Translations under genes and position numbers: made by a program
NCBI RefSeq assembly: GCF_000264995.1
Contig: NW_006767435.1
Span: 1,113,523 to 1,177,522, forward strand
DNA: 64,000 bases
From: Punctularia strigosozonata HHB-11173 SS5
Lineage: Eukaryota > Basidiomycota > Agaricomycetes > Corticiales > Punctulariaceae
Direction: 5' to 3'
Notes under the pieces: generated by a model
Databases searched by the model: none
What the model saw: the letters and a program-made list of their open reading frames with translations, nothing else
Told to the model about the DNA's origin: nothing
Shown here: positions 32,901 to 44,735 of the stretch, piece by piece
How the letters are laid out: every line of letters starts with the position of its first letter
Position numbering within the stretch: position 1 is the first letter of the stretch

Positions 32901-35003
32901 TATGCAAGGGGGCACGAGCACGGACCAGTCCCATCGAGTCAGCATTTAGGCCGCCTCTTCCCAATAGTGGGGCATCCACTTGCGGTGTCTTTGTCGCGAC
33001 TTCCCGTCTCGTTCAAAAATGCGCCATATCAGGAAAACAAACAACGACAACTTACGATTGAAATAGAAAGGCTACGGAACGCTCAGAACGTAGTCGACGA
33101 CGATCTGATAGTTGCGACATACCTTCTGTGTGCCCTTCTTGTATTGCCAGAACTGCACGGGCTTATCCGCCTCTTTCTTGGGCAGCGTCGGATACTCCTT
33201 CGTTATGCACCACTGAAGCGCTTGACTCTGCATCGTGTGACATATAAGCCCTCACGCTACGACACCCCGTACGACAGCAAACGTACCTGATGCTTCAATA
33301 AATCGACCCGCAATTGCCCACTCGCCTTCCCGGGCGGACCGGGGTGCTCTGGCAGCCCGAGCACATCCTCCACTTCCTGACCACACAACGTGTCCAGCAA
33401 GCTACTCCGCCTCCCCTCATCGTCAACGCGCTCGAGCGAGCTGAGCATGCTCCGCAGCTCCTGCGCCTTGCGCAACGCTTCCTGCTGCTGCTCCCAAGCT
33501 GCTCGCCGAGCGGCCTGCTGTGCCTCAAGCGCGGCGCGTTGTGCTGCAGTCAAGCCGCGTTGCTGCGTCGCCGACGGCGGGGAGTACGCTGTCGAGCCGC
33601 CAGAGCCTCCGTAGCCGGACGTGCCGGGCGCCTGGGACGCACCGGGTACTTGGTGCACGACGTTAGGCCCGGTCTGGGGGCGAGCGAAACCACGCTGGCC
33701 GGGTGTAGCCCAAATCAGGAGCGGCTCGATCTGTGCGCGCTTGTTCCCTGGCGCGTAAAACTTAAGGGACATGGAGAGCGACCATTGTTGACCGCCGGAC
33801 ACTGATAAACAGAGCGGGGTCAGCGGACTCGACGCCGAAGAGCGGGGTAGAAAGGAGACGCACGGTTTCCGTCGTACATGATGCCGTCGACGGTGACCAG
33901 ATTCCGGTCCATGAGCGGCGCAAGTTTGGCGGCAACCTGCCGGGGCAGGTGCCCGATCTGGGCTCCCGCGATGTTGCACACCTTGATGGCATTTCTATTA
34001 CCTTATCATTCAGATACCAGCGATGTCGTCTGCATAAGGGCCATGGACGGACCTATCGTATTTGTTCGAAGGCTCACGGACCAAGCGGACCTGTTCACCA
34101 GGACCAACCAAACCTAAATCGACAGTTAGCTTTCAGCATATCATCTCGGAACGCATATATGCGTCGGGAAATACGCGCCGTCGTAGTACTGGATCCCTAC
34201 AACGTTCGTCTTCATTTGGCAGTAAAGCTCGTCCACCGCATCTTCCTCTGGGCTGTTGTCTTCGACTCCCTCATCTTCTTGCACAACACGCCGTATACCT
34301 TGCGTCCGGTGGCCCGGCGCGGGAGTGGACGGCGTGTTAAACGTCACCGACTGCGAGGACGCGATAGTCGAAGAAGGCCCGGCGGACGGTGCAGATTGGG
34401 CGGCGAGCATCGCGGCTTTGCGCTTCTTCTGGCTCGGCCCAGGAGCTTCTTGGCTGGCGGCGGGTGCGGCGGGTTGGCTCAAGCTCGGCACTGAAGTTAT
34501 CGAAGGGCCGGCCGGCGACGCGGACTGCGCTGCCAGCAGGGCAAGAGCCGCTGCCTTGCGTTGCCTCTGACTCGGAGGAGGAGCGCCTTGGCTGGACGAG
34601 GGCGCTGCGGAGGGCTGGCTCGAGCTCGGCATGCTGGGTTGGCTGGACGAGGGTGGCGCGGGCTGGCTGGACCCGGGCATGGGGTACAACTGGTCGACAT
34701 CATGTTGTTTCGCGCTCTCAGGAACGTCGGAGGGATCGATTCGTCGGGAAATGACCGCGTTTCGTATCTTCTGCTGGTCTTCGGGCCTAAACGTCGTCTC
34801 AGCCGCTGTCGAAGAGGGGACGCGACAACATACCGCAGTAGATTGAATCCAGGTATGCGCTCGAGCTTGACCTGCGAGAGCTGCGCCAGGATTTCAGGAG
34901 TCACGCAGCCCCTGAACGGCGGATCAAAAGAAGCCAGTCATTCCATGCGCATTAGACCGTCACGGCAGACGTACCAGTGTCTCCATTGGACCATCTTTTC
35001 CAT
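29982..35003 (-). CDS. RAD5: RAD5/HLTF-type SNF2 helicase with HIRAN and RING domains
   Basis: Rad5/HLTF polyubiquitinates PCNA and reverses stalled forks for error-free damage bypass in the nucleus. The start MEKMVQWRHWG (ATG at 35003) leads across an intron to VTPEILAQLSQVKLERIPG. A Ser/Pro/Gln-rich region with an internal repeat precedes the HIRAN domain (NVVGIQYYDGLVGPGEQV, NAIKVCNIAGAQIGHLPRQV). The SNF2 core has the Walker A spread over two introns (ADSMGLGKTLTMIAL), VVPLSILSNWETQL, YDVVITTYQTVTG, the DEGH box (RVILDEGHQIRNPKT) and VLTGTPI. The RING sits inside the helicase as expected: CPICMGILNDPRITGCGHPF, then CITEVLARDPKCPMDRRP. The C-terminal lobe has SLVFSQFTSFLDK, IPYVRFDGQMSARRR, MLISLKAGALGLNLTVANNV, DPWWQEGIESQAIDR and RIGQ. 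About 95 acidic and basic residues are inserted between QMSARRR and MLISLKAG. The last exon reads GSASRRC to a stop, unlike the usual ELFG-type end, so the 3' end is less sure. Confidence 0.92.
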
Positions 35004-35482
35004 TCGTTAGCGCTTGGCAGAGTGCACGGCATAGTTCCTAATAGACGCACCTCTCCGTATTCTAGCGAGTGAGAAATGCTACCATACCGCAAGTCCCCAA
35101 GGCCGATGGCCGTGCCTTTGCATGGCGGTGGGCCATGGCACTTGGCTCGCGAACTTTTGCTATACTGCTCGTCAAAGATCAGCAGAAGGTTTTCCGAGTT
35201 GATTGATGAGCTTGCCTCGAGCGTATGGCTCGTAGCCATGATTGTGGTCCAAACTCAAACTGAGGAGCCGCGCCTTACCGAGTTACTCCCGTAGCGCTAG
35301 CCCATTACGCGAAACGTCACACGCGTCACCACGCGACTCACGTGGCACGTGCCTTTTGTCACTGCGTTACCGTGACCGGCGCCCACTTTGCGGCCCCTAA
35401 GCAACATTGCACAATAACGCGCGCTTCTTCTGGTCTTATCGACGCACCGGCACCATACAACTCAACAAATATCCCGCACACT
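35004..35482. promoter_or_regulatory. Bidirectional RAD5/NSE4 promoter with MCB-, SCB- and E-box-like sites
   Basis: This 479-base region separates the divergent start codons of two DNA-repair genes. Within 45 bases it holds CGCGAAA (35308-35314, like SCB/E2F sites), ACGCGT (35321-35326, the MluI cell-cycle box) and two CACGTG palindromes (35339-35344 and 35346-35351). The MluI box drives G1/S expression of replication and repair genes in yeasts through MBF; its use in this organism is inferred. Confidence 0.5.
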
Positions 35483-36989
35483 ATGCCACGCAGACATAGA
35501 GAGGGAGAAGAGGACGAAGAGGACGTCGACGCGCGGATGGATGACCCTGAGTCGAGCGCAGGCAGCCCGATGCCGGACGTGAAAGGGAAAGGCAAGGGCA
35601 AGGGCAAAAGCGTGCGCATCGGGGGGACGCAGTTTGCATACGACCCGGACCAAGATCCAGAGGAAAAGCGCCAGGTGCGGCGGAATTACCGCGCGCTAAA
35701 CCAGGACTACGAAGGTGCGCTGCGTTTTTTCATATCCTTATAGAGAATAAAGAGGAGGGCCGGGATCGCTGACCTGCGACTGACGCCGGCAGGGGGAATC
35801 AACCCGAAGGATGTTACGACAGAGCAACTTATGTCGAAAGTACAGCAGGCCGACACCCTTTTCGAGAAAGGTAAAGTCCACTATCAAAACACCTCACGCA
35901 TTGCATCGAGCACGAACTGATTATACGGTCGTCCAGTCCAGGCACCGCAAGAAGCGACGCTAGACTCGATGTTGCTCGTGCGGATGTCGAACATGGGCGC
36001 ACACAAGGCGCGCGCCATGAAGTCGTCCGCGGGCGCGTTTGACGTCGACGACTTCGTAGCCAAACTCGTCTCCTTCATGGGCGGCAAGCGGCAGCTGCTG
36101 AGGGCTGCAGATGGCGAGGATGACGCCGAGATTGAGACAGACGACGTGCCGCTCGAGTGGGAGAAGATAGGCCGGCGCGCGCTCGCGAAGAGCCGACGGG
36201 TGCCGGTCATCGACTTCATGTGCGTGCCGCGTTTTCTCGCGTCGCGAGCGTGTCTGCCGGTGCTGAGGAGCGCTCCTCAACAGGTTGGGGCCCCTGAGCC
36301 TCGAGCAGAAGAAGCGCGCGCACACGCAGCGGATCAAGCTTGAGAAGAACAAAGCCGACGAGCGCAAGCCTCAGGAGATCCGCGAAGAGGATATCCAGAG
36401 GTCCGACAACGAGACCAGCAAGAACGTGGCCCAGGTATGTTCCCACCAAACGGAAATTTCAACTCAACGCACTTACCTTCACCTTTATCTCCTACGTTGT
36501 CCTAAAGCTCGAAAACCTTCTAAATGAGATAGGCGACCCCGTCAACCTATTCCGGTTCTTCATCAACCCGAACGACTTCGGCCAGTCCGTCGAAAACCTG
36601 TTCCACCTCTCCTTCCTCATCCGTGATGGCAAGTGCGCGCTCGAGACAGACGAAAGCACGGGAGAACCGATGATATGTATGTCCTGCTCTCCGCTACTCA
36701 CGAAACCCTAACTGGGGACACTGACCACCGCTCGCCGTTTCTCAGTCGCGTGCGAGCCGCCGACAGCCGATGACTACAATGACGGCCTGAAGAAGAACCA
36801 GATCGTGTTCGAGTTCGACATGCCGACGTGGGAGGTTCGCCATTTTCATGCGTTCTGCTCGCCCATGAATCGCCCTTTTGACCTACATCTTGGTAGCGGG
36901 CCATTGAGGCGTTCAACATCCAACAACCTATCATCCCACATCGCATGGTATCCGAAACGACTTTCGGGAATACAGGCTGGCACGGTTGA
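35483..36989 (+). CDS. NSE4: SMC5/6 complex kleisin subunit Nse4
   Basis: Nse4 bridges the Smc5 and Smc6 heads with Nse1 and Nse3 and supports recombination repair and fork stability. About 357 residues over several exons. The N-terminus is acidic with a KGKGKGKGK run, then KRQVRRNYRALNQDYEGGIN and LMSKVQQADTLFEK, matching the N-terminal kleisin helix. The Nse4 core follows: DFMLGPLSLEQKKRAHTQR, ERKPQEIREEDIQRSDNETS, LFRFFINPNDFGQSVENLFH and LSFLIRDGKCAL. The C-terminal winged-helix part has QIVFEFDMPTWE, then across an intron AFNIQQPIIPHRMVSE and the stop at 36987-36989. The ATG at 35483 is the first in frame and is followed by MPRRHREGEEDEED. It is divergent from RAD5. Confidence 0.93.
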
Positions 36990-37370
36990 CCCGGGCCAAC
37001 TTTCATCTTCCTCCGCCCACCCCGATCTTGCTTTGTCTCCGCATCACGGCTACTGCCGCTTCCCCACGCAGTGGGCCACCACCTCTGATACGTGTATCCC
37101 ACTCCCTGCTGTACATACAGGCATCTTCGCCCCCTCGCATGTTACTACTGCTTCATAGTGTTGTATTGTAGACACCGGTATATTTATCCCTAGGTTTCAC
37201 AGTACGTTGCGCTAATGCGATATCAAAGGCTGATAGACGATATATAGACTGACGATGCAAGACAGATATCAAGAAAACATGGATGACTAAGAAGGAAAGT
37301 GTATCAATAGGGTGCTGGGATTAGCAATGTGTCCGGGGTGCAAACGGGAACTTCAGTTTCCTAATAAAAG
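36990..37370. other. Convergent 3' intergenic region
   Basis: These 381 bases separate the stops of NSE4 (+) and the GH17-like gene (-). An AATAAA at about 37363 could serve as an NSE4 polyadenylation signal. No gene was seen. Confidence 0.45.
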
Positions 37371-38880
37371 TCATGCGGCAGGGTCAGATTTTCTGAAGCG
37401 CTGCGGGACGAAGGGTTGAACTCACCCCGAATCGTCGTAGATCCCGTAGCCGGGCTCCATGTCGTCAGAATAAATGTGGGCGAACCAGCCTATACCGCCT
37501 CCGACGACGCCCTTCAGATATTCGCAGTGTTTGTCCAAGAGGACGTAGTAATCCTGCATTGAACATGAACAACCAAAGATCAGAGAAGGTATGCAAGCCA
37601 GGTATCGCAATGACGAACATGTTCATTCTGAACGTTCGAAACGGCCAGAGGACTGTTAGGTTGCACACTGGGCGAGGTCACGGAGGGCCAGCCGTTCTGA
37701 GGAAACAAACAATTTTAATAATCGTTCAGGAGCTCATTGTGGAACGATCAAGATTCCCGTGAACAACTCAATCACCTCGTCGAAGTACATCTTCTTACCC
37801 TTCCCGTGCTCGATGAACCAATCCAAGTCGTTGAGGACTAGCGGCCACGAGTTATTCGCTGGTTACAACAGTGGTGAGCGTACTGATCTAGCTTTCTGAT
37901 GGGAAAGTCACTGCGTTACCTGTGGACGCGGTCTGCGCGAAGAACGGCAACATGTGGATATTGATCGAGTCGATCGCGTCCAACACGTCCTGCGCCCCGC
38001 CTCGCTCCTGGTACCCGTACGCCAATTCGGATCTGAGTGGCACAAACGAAAGCAACGCCTGGATCAGTCCTTCATCTGAATGGGAAAGCACAGCGCATAC
38101 ACGGTGACGGGGATTCCGAGCGACGATAGGTTCGCCTTCGCGAGCTGCACCTGCTCCGCGAGCTGCACGTGCGGCAGGACGTTGTCGAACAGCGGCTCGG
38201 ACCCGAATTGTAGCACCCGGGTCACGTACTTCGCCCTCGGATTTGAGTGGAGGGCGCCGAGCAGCGTGTCCCGGCGTGTCTCCCATATATCCGACCCGTC
38301 AAACCCGAACTATCACCCCCCTCATCGTTAGTCGGGTAAAATGGGGAGCTAGAGACGATGCTTCACCCATATGAGGGCATGCACGCCGACGCCGGCGGTC
38401 CAGGCGGCGCTGACGATATCGTCGTAGAATCCAGCGCGATCGCAGGCGCCATATAATCTATGTATAGGAAACAGTCCGAGCCGTCAGCCGCACTACGTTC
38501 GCGCAGTAAAATAATGGAAGGGCGTACTGACCGCACGTAACGCCCATTGAAACGATGCCGGATGTCCAGGAACTCTGCCGTAAGCTCTTTCAAGCTCTGG
38601 CCTAAAAACAGATAATTACGAGCGTTCATTCAGAGAAACGTGATGAAAGAACGAACGAGCGCTCACAGGCAGTGACCTCGTAGCTGAAGCCGACGAAGGC
38701 GTATTCCGTCGACGCATCGCACCACCAACCGTTCAACGATTTGGGTGTCGCCGACGGCATCCGGAATCCCAGGGCGGGGAAACACGACGTGGCTCTGGAG
38801 TCATAGCAGCTGTCAGCGCGCACAAAGCTGACCATCCATATCGACGCCGAGAGCACGCATAGCAACAGCGAATGAAACAT
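37371..38880 (-). CDS. Secreted glycoside hydrolase, GH17-like
   Basis: Probably a TIM-barrel glucanase acting on cell-wall beta-glucan. The start MFHSLLLCVLSASIWMVSFV is a signal peptide. Eight or more exons join in frame: SCYDSRATSCFPALGF, AFVGFSYEVTAC, LKELTAEFLDIRHRFNGRYV, RLYGACDRAGFYDDIVSAAW, GVGVHALIWFGFDGSDIWE, VLQFGSEPLFDNVLPHVQLA, IPVTVSELAYGYQERGGA, SINIHMLPFFAQTA, KKMYFDENGWPSV, DYYVLLDKHCEYLKG and GGIGWFAHIYSDDMEPGYGI. The Glu in FGSEP and the Glu in DENGWPS are at the positions expected for the acid and nucleophile of clan GH-A enzymes (compare ETGWPS in GH17). The protein ends SGKSDPAA, lacking the cysteine-containing tail I would expect in relatives. Family assignment to GH17 itself is likely rather than certain. 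Confidence 0.75.
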
Positions 38881-39521
38881 AGCGAAAGCAATGTACCTGC
38901 AAGGCGGGGTTCGGTACCTCGCCCTCGAGGTGTATATGTATATATAGGGCGCGAGGCATGCATAGAAATGCCATGGCGGTCCAGATGGACACCATCGGCG
39001 CGCCGGCGCAACCCTGACTTCGCTGTCGAAGATCGTCCACCCGGCCGCCAACGCCGCCGTAGCAGCTGCACTGTCGGGGAAAACTCTACGCCCAAGCCGG
39101 CATTTTCGCGTCCGGGAGCGGCGGGATACCATATGATCTCGTTCGATGCACGCATATCATATGGAGAAGCAGTCTGAGAAGGAGATGGAGAAGGGGGCAT
39201 GAATCGAACGCCAGATTGCATTATATCCGCAGGTTGAAGTCCTGTAGAACGGGATTCACAAAGTTCAGTGCCGCGGGAAGACAGGTGACCCAATATGGCA
39301 ACCCTCGATGTCAGTTCCGTGACGTCCAGTATTAGCGTTTGCCTCTCCCTAAGTACGGAGCTCCGACGTCGCGGAAGGAGCTCGACGCTTCACCTTCGAG
39401 GCAACAGCACCAGTCAGAAAACGCACGTCTTAGGGAGTAAAACTTCAATCAGAGGTATGTGATTACGAGATGAATGGGAGATTATCTTCAGATGTCTTCG
39501 AATTTCTCCGGGCCACGCATG
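38881..39521. other. Intergenic region, no gene recognised
   Basis: These 641 bases lie upstream of the GH17-like gene and downstream of the DUF4045-gelsolin gene, both on the minus strand. A TA-rich run (TATATGTATATATAGG, about 38932-38947) lies about 55 bases upstream of the GH17-like start and may be its TATA region. Confidence 0.45.
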
Positions 39522-42500
39522 TTACGGCAAATTAGAAGGATGGACGCCTAACGGTAAAAACTCATGATCTTTAAGATAGGTTCTCTCCCATTCCATCTTT
39601 GATAGCTTCAGTGAGTGATGTCAGTACGATTCTTGCTGCAGCGAAAAGAAGAAACTCACATGATTGAGGGCCTCGACGGCGGGAAGTATGTTCATGTGGT
39701 CAGGAACACCACCGTCGTTCTGATACCGGGACAACCATGTAGTGAGCGGTGTGTCGATGGCCCATAGGGAGGCCGGCCCGAGGGAGGTGGGCTTACCAGC
39801 TGCACCTCGTCTAGATCGCGCACGGCGAGCCGTAGATCCGCAGGAACCTGCGATGGGAACACTACAACATGTACGGGGGGTGTGAACGGTCTCACGGACG
39901 CAACGCCACCCGACATGGCCTGTCGTTCCGGTTCTTAAAAATTCACGCGCATATTAGAGCAACTGGCGTGCTTACCAGGGCGAGAGAAAGCGCGGTGCGG
40001 ATGTTGTGGCGGTCCCCGCGCGCTTCGGTCCCGACGAGGACGAAGAATTCCCATACGCAGTCAACTACGAGCACCGATGAACGCAGCGCCCGCTCGGCCG
40101 ATACGAATGGGACGTGGTGCGCCTGAAAACGGGATTCATGAGCGGACGTTCGTCTACGGAATGAGCGCAATACTGAGGCACGTACCACCTCTTTCGTGCC
40201 CGCATCCACTCGCCAGACTCGTGGGTGGGGTGACGGCACGTCCGGCCGCCACCTCCAATGGTGGGCATTCGCATATTCTGGCTCACCGAGCATCATCCAG
40301 AACATTTCGTCGTCATCGTCGACGCCCTCGGTAAGCACCGATACCGCCTTCTGATCGTTGGCCAGCGATCGTGCATACGCGGCCGCCGCCTCCCGTTCCT
40401 CCCCGCGCGCGCCACGGCCATGCCACACGTAGACGTTGTCCAGGATGGTCAAGCAGTAGCTAAATGCGGAACACAGATTACGAACGTCCTAATGTGGAGG
40501 TGCATCAGGATCGTTGATGGTTATTAGATTAATTAGAATGCTCTTACCAGGTCATGTTCGTCAATGAGAATCGATCCATTGTGCAGGCGAATGAGATGCA
40601 TGGCGGTATTGTCCGATGACCAATGCGCACGGGTTCCCTGGCGCACCGCCAATCGTCCTCCCAGCACGGAGAGCAGCTCGGAAGGTTCCTGATACTGATT
40701 GACCGGCACCTGTGTTCATTACAAAGAGTCGGGTCAAAACCGCGGTGTCGAAATAGGCGTACCGATGACAAAAGCAGGGCTTACCATGGTCGTGCCATAC
40801 CGCTTCGCCAGTTCTTGAAGCTTCCGCTCCTCCGGATTACCCATGTGCGCCTTCCTCCCCTTCCACGTCCATAGCTGCGTCGTGACCAACCCCGTGCCCT
40901 TTGACTTCGCGCGATGGATGACCGCGATAACCTCCGTGTCGTAGAACACGTACGGACTCCGCTCCTGGTCGATGGGGGTGGCGGTAGATCCGGTCACAGC
41001 CATGACGTCGACGGACACCGTAGACACGTCCGCAGGAGGCTTATAAGGCGTCATGCGCGCCTTCAACAGCGCGCCAACGTTGAGACGAGGCAGTGGCTTG
41101 TCGACAAATTCTAACCCCGAGCACTGTATCAGAGAAAAGTCTATGAAAGGAAGCTAATGACGAGAAACTAACCGAAATGCACAATCCCGCTGGCCCGCTC
41201 ATCCTGTGCTGGCTCGTCCACGACAACGGTCTCAACAAAACCTTCCATCCGCGATGCAACCTTCGTCGCCATCGTCTCCGGCTCCTCGTCCTCGTCTGCA
41301 ATCGGTGTCACGCTCATCTTCGCAAACGTACCTGCAGGCGTGCCCGACGGCGTCCTCTCCTCCTCTAAGGGCGGCAGCGCGAACACCGCGTACTTTTCGT
41401 AGCTCGACCTGCGCTTCTCCAGCGCCGGTGGGGGTGGCAGATGCGTCGGAGCGGCCGCTTCGGCATCCGGTTGCGACGTCTGCCGGCGCAGGATGGGCGA
41501 CTGAGCAAGCTCGGCCTTCGGGCTCTCCGGGCTCGGGCTGCGCGTCGTCTCGGGAGAGCGACGCGCTTCCTCTTGGAAGGCCTGCGCGACGTCCATGACG
41601 CGCGCGCGCGAGCCGGTACTCGGAATCCGGCTGTGGCGGATTGCGGGCGATTTCGCGCGGGGTGGTTCAGGCTTTGGTGCGGGCTTTAGTTCGGGTTGTG
41701 GGACTGGTGCTGGTGCTGGTGCCGGTGCCAGTGTCGGTTTCTCGACGGGGGTTTGAACAGAGGTATGCGCCATCCCCGGGAGTGCTCGTCGGATTCCGTT
41801 GCTCTCGGTCTTCTTGAGCGGCGGTGGAGGGGGTCCGCCCTGTCCCAGCTGTTCGTAAGACTTGCGGTGCACCATCGGCTTGATGCCGATGATGGGCTGC
41901 TGAGCCCACCGATCCACCACCGACGGCTGCGTCTGGGGTGGGGCTCGCATAACTGGAGGCGAAGTTCCTGTGGGCCTGGGATCGTTCGAGAGTTCGGCCA
42001 TGATTGCTGGTGCTGATGTTACACCCAAGCTTGACGGGGCCGGCGTCGGGGCCACTGCTGGTTTCGACATCGATACAGGTGAAACCGCAGACGTCAAAGC
42101 ACGACCATCCTTCTCCGGTGCCTGGGATGGTGTTGAGGAGCTCGCACCCTTGCCTTTGCGCGGTTTCTTGGCTCTGTCTTTCGTCGGCTGAGCGGAGGCC
42201 AACAACGAACGATCAGCATGAGCCAAAAATCCCGAAAAAAAAAAAACATCGATTATCCATTAAAAGTTACGCACATGGCTCAAGGGCCGCGAGTCTGCTA
42301 CAGGCAATGCTGAAGACCCAGACCCGCTCCTGCCCGACACCGTCCCCGACCTCACGCCTCTGGCCACCCCAAATTCGTCCGCGTCTGCTTCCGGTTCGTG
42401 GATGACGGGCGTGCGCGGTCGGGAGGTGGGCGTCTTCGAGCGCGGTGGCGTTCCGCCGTCGCCGGTCTTCATGGGCTTGATGTACGAAATGAGCGTGTTC

Positions 42501-44275
42501 GACGATCCCGGGCTCATGTTCTTCGCTGTCGTCGTCGTCGTCGTCGTCGTTGGCGGCGTGGTGTTCGGCCTCGCCGGGGTGTGCGTGCCTTCCTCACCCG
42601 CGAATGGCGACGCGGATGCCCTCGTGGACTTGGCCTCAAACGGACGTATGATCGCAGGCACCGTCTTCGTCGGCGACACGTCCGCTCCGAATGACTTGCG
42701 CACGGGGCGTGTCGGCGACGCAGGTGGCGGCGGGGTAGACGGCGCTGCCGCCGCGGACCAGCGCTCGAGCACGGACGTCTTCTTCCCGGCCGCCCTGCCT
42801 GCGCTCCCGCTCTCCTGCGGCGGGCTCGCGCCCGACTCGAGCTCGAGACTCGTGCGCACCATGTTCTGCACGAACCCGCGACCCTGCAGGCGCGACAGGC
42901 TCGGCGTCGGCGGCTTCTGCTGCGGCGCGCGGAGGAAGGCAGCTGACGGACTCGCGGCAGGCGTCGTCACCTGAGCCGTGTAGGGTGACTGTTTCGGCGT
43001 CGGCTGGATCGGGCGCGAGAGCCCGGGCGTGGTGACGGGCGAGCGCGTAGAGGCCGATGGCGGTGTGCGCGGCGCGGAGTCGGCGGCGGTGTGCCGGAGG
43101 GATGTAAAGGAGGTTGGGCGGGAGGACGGGGGCGTGATCGGGTCCGGGGATCTGGCGAGCGCGGGTGGAGATGGATTGACTGGATTTGCTGCCGTTGATG
43201 AGGGCTCTGGGCTTGTGGTACGGCGGGATTCCATCGTCGGAGGGAGCGAGGATAGGGAGGATACAATCGGTGGCGGTTGAACGGGAGACTTGGCGGTGGG
43301 CGTGCTGATTGTCCGGCTTCTGGGTACATCTCGGGCACTGAGTCCATTGCTGGCTTTCGGCGCGGCGGGTTCCTCGAGTTTTGCTAGGTAGCGCTGCGTA
43401 ACAGCAGGGACGCTCGTCCTCCGTTCCCTACCAGCATTGAAGGATGATGGAGTGGAGACGGGTGAGGTAACTTCACGTTCCGATGCGCGGGATCCAGTCG
43501 TAGTGGAAGCATTTGCCGTACCCGGCATGGCTATACGTACGGAAGAGGTAGGTTTGGGCTCTGGCGTACGAACGGGAGAACCCGTGATTGGAGGTTTCGT
43601 CTTCGTCGCCATGCCCGGCATCGCGACCCCGCCTCGACCGAACACGGGATGAGGAGCGCTGATATGCGTCCTTTGCTCGAACTGCGTGGGGTCGTGGGCG
43701 TCTTGTTGGGCGGGGTGTCTGTTGAGGCGCGGGCCGGTAGCGCGTCCTCCCATGAATGCGGCGAGCGACATGGGCTCCGATCTGCTCTGTGAGGAAGGAG
43801 TAGACGTTGTGTTTTGCCTGGGCGGTAGTGGAGATCGAGGACGTGGCGATGTGCTCTCCTTTGGCGGACCTCCGCCGATGAGCTTGCGCAGCGCGTCCGA
43901 TTGATCTTGTTGCCTTTCGCCGGGCGATTTCGGTTCGTCCCTCATCACGTCCGTAACCGGTGTGCCCGGAGTATTGGGAGTGCTAGCTGTGGTCGCAACA
44001 TAATCCATATTCAGAAACATAGCTGAAAGCCGAAATCGCATATAGTAACACCGACCTATCTCGAAACTCTCCGGCCGTCCCATCTGACCTCTCCTACTTA
44101 GCCGCTTCATTCTAGACTGCGCAATCTCCTCCTCAAGCCTCCTCTGCTCCGCCTCGTCATCTTCGTCCACCTGGCGCTGCAATTCCTTGATTCGGCTCGC
44201 CCATTCCGCAACGCCTGCCTCGGGTTTGCCCACGTCTATGCTCCGTCTCGCGCTCATCGATGGCGTGAAACTCAT
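39522..44275 (-). CDS. DUF4045 and gelsolin-repeat protein
   Basis: A large (roughly 1,400-residue) fungal protein expected to bind actin through gelsolin-type repeats. The start MSFTPSMSARRSIDVGK leads to the DUF4045 coiled-coil-like signature WASRIKELQRQVDEDDEAEQ and EEEIAQSRMKRLSRRG. A very long disordered Ser/Pro/Thr-rich region follows, with a poly-Thr run and poly-Pro (GQGGPPPPPLKK). After the KSYEQLGQ segment and the acidic IADEDEEPET, the folded C-terminal half begins: FVDKPLPRLNVGALLKAR, YVFYDTEVIAVIHRAKSKG, LVTTQLWTWKG, LTILDNVYVWHGRGARGEER (a typical gelsolin core strand and loop) and WEFFVLVGTEARGDR. The last exons read VQLNDGGVPDHMNILPAVEA, then LKDHEFLPLGVHPSNLP and a stop at 39522. 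Intron joins at FEIAS and LSHPTKD are clean; joins in the gelsolin half are approximate. Confidence 0.8.
42528..42550. repeat. (GTC)n microsatellite, poly-Thr coding
   Basis: About seven and a half GTC/GTCGTC units lie in the long disordered exon of the DUF4045-gelsolin gene. On the coding strand they give a run of ACG codons, poly-Thr, so length changes would stay in frame. Confidence 0.75.
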
Positions 44276-44735
44276 TGGCAGGTTGCTTGCAGTAACATGA
44301 GAGAGTAAGCCGCGTGAACCCGCTCGGCTGGTCTTGTGGTATCAGATGTATTACGACCTCCAATTGGAACCTCAGAAGCCTCGAGCTTGCAGCGTGCGCA
44401 GCGGCATCACCAAAGGACCACGGTCTCGTGATCCTTCAATGATCCAATGGGCGTCGAAGAGCGCTGCATGCTGGGTGCACTCTGTTCTACTTCCAACTTC
44501 AAATCAAACAACACACAGTGAATCATAGAACTGATATCGAAGCAATGCTTTGTCTCGGTTTCATCGGCTATGCGCCGAAACAACGCAGTGCGCAGTGGGT
44601 GTCTCGGAAAGAATATGCGATTACTAATGTCCTCTGTATTGGTCGTAGTCCCTGGGCGAAATATCTTTACGTAGGTAGCAGTCCGTGGCTCCGAAGCTTT
44701 GACGCTAAGAGTGTGTATGCAACACGCGCTCCCAC
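44276..44735. other. Intergenic region, no gene recognised
   Basis: These 460 bases lie between the DUF4045-gelsolin start and the stop of the next minus-strand gene. I see no gene or clear site in it. Confidence 0.45.
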
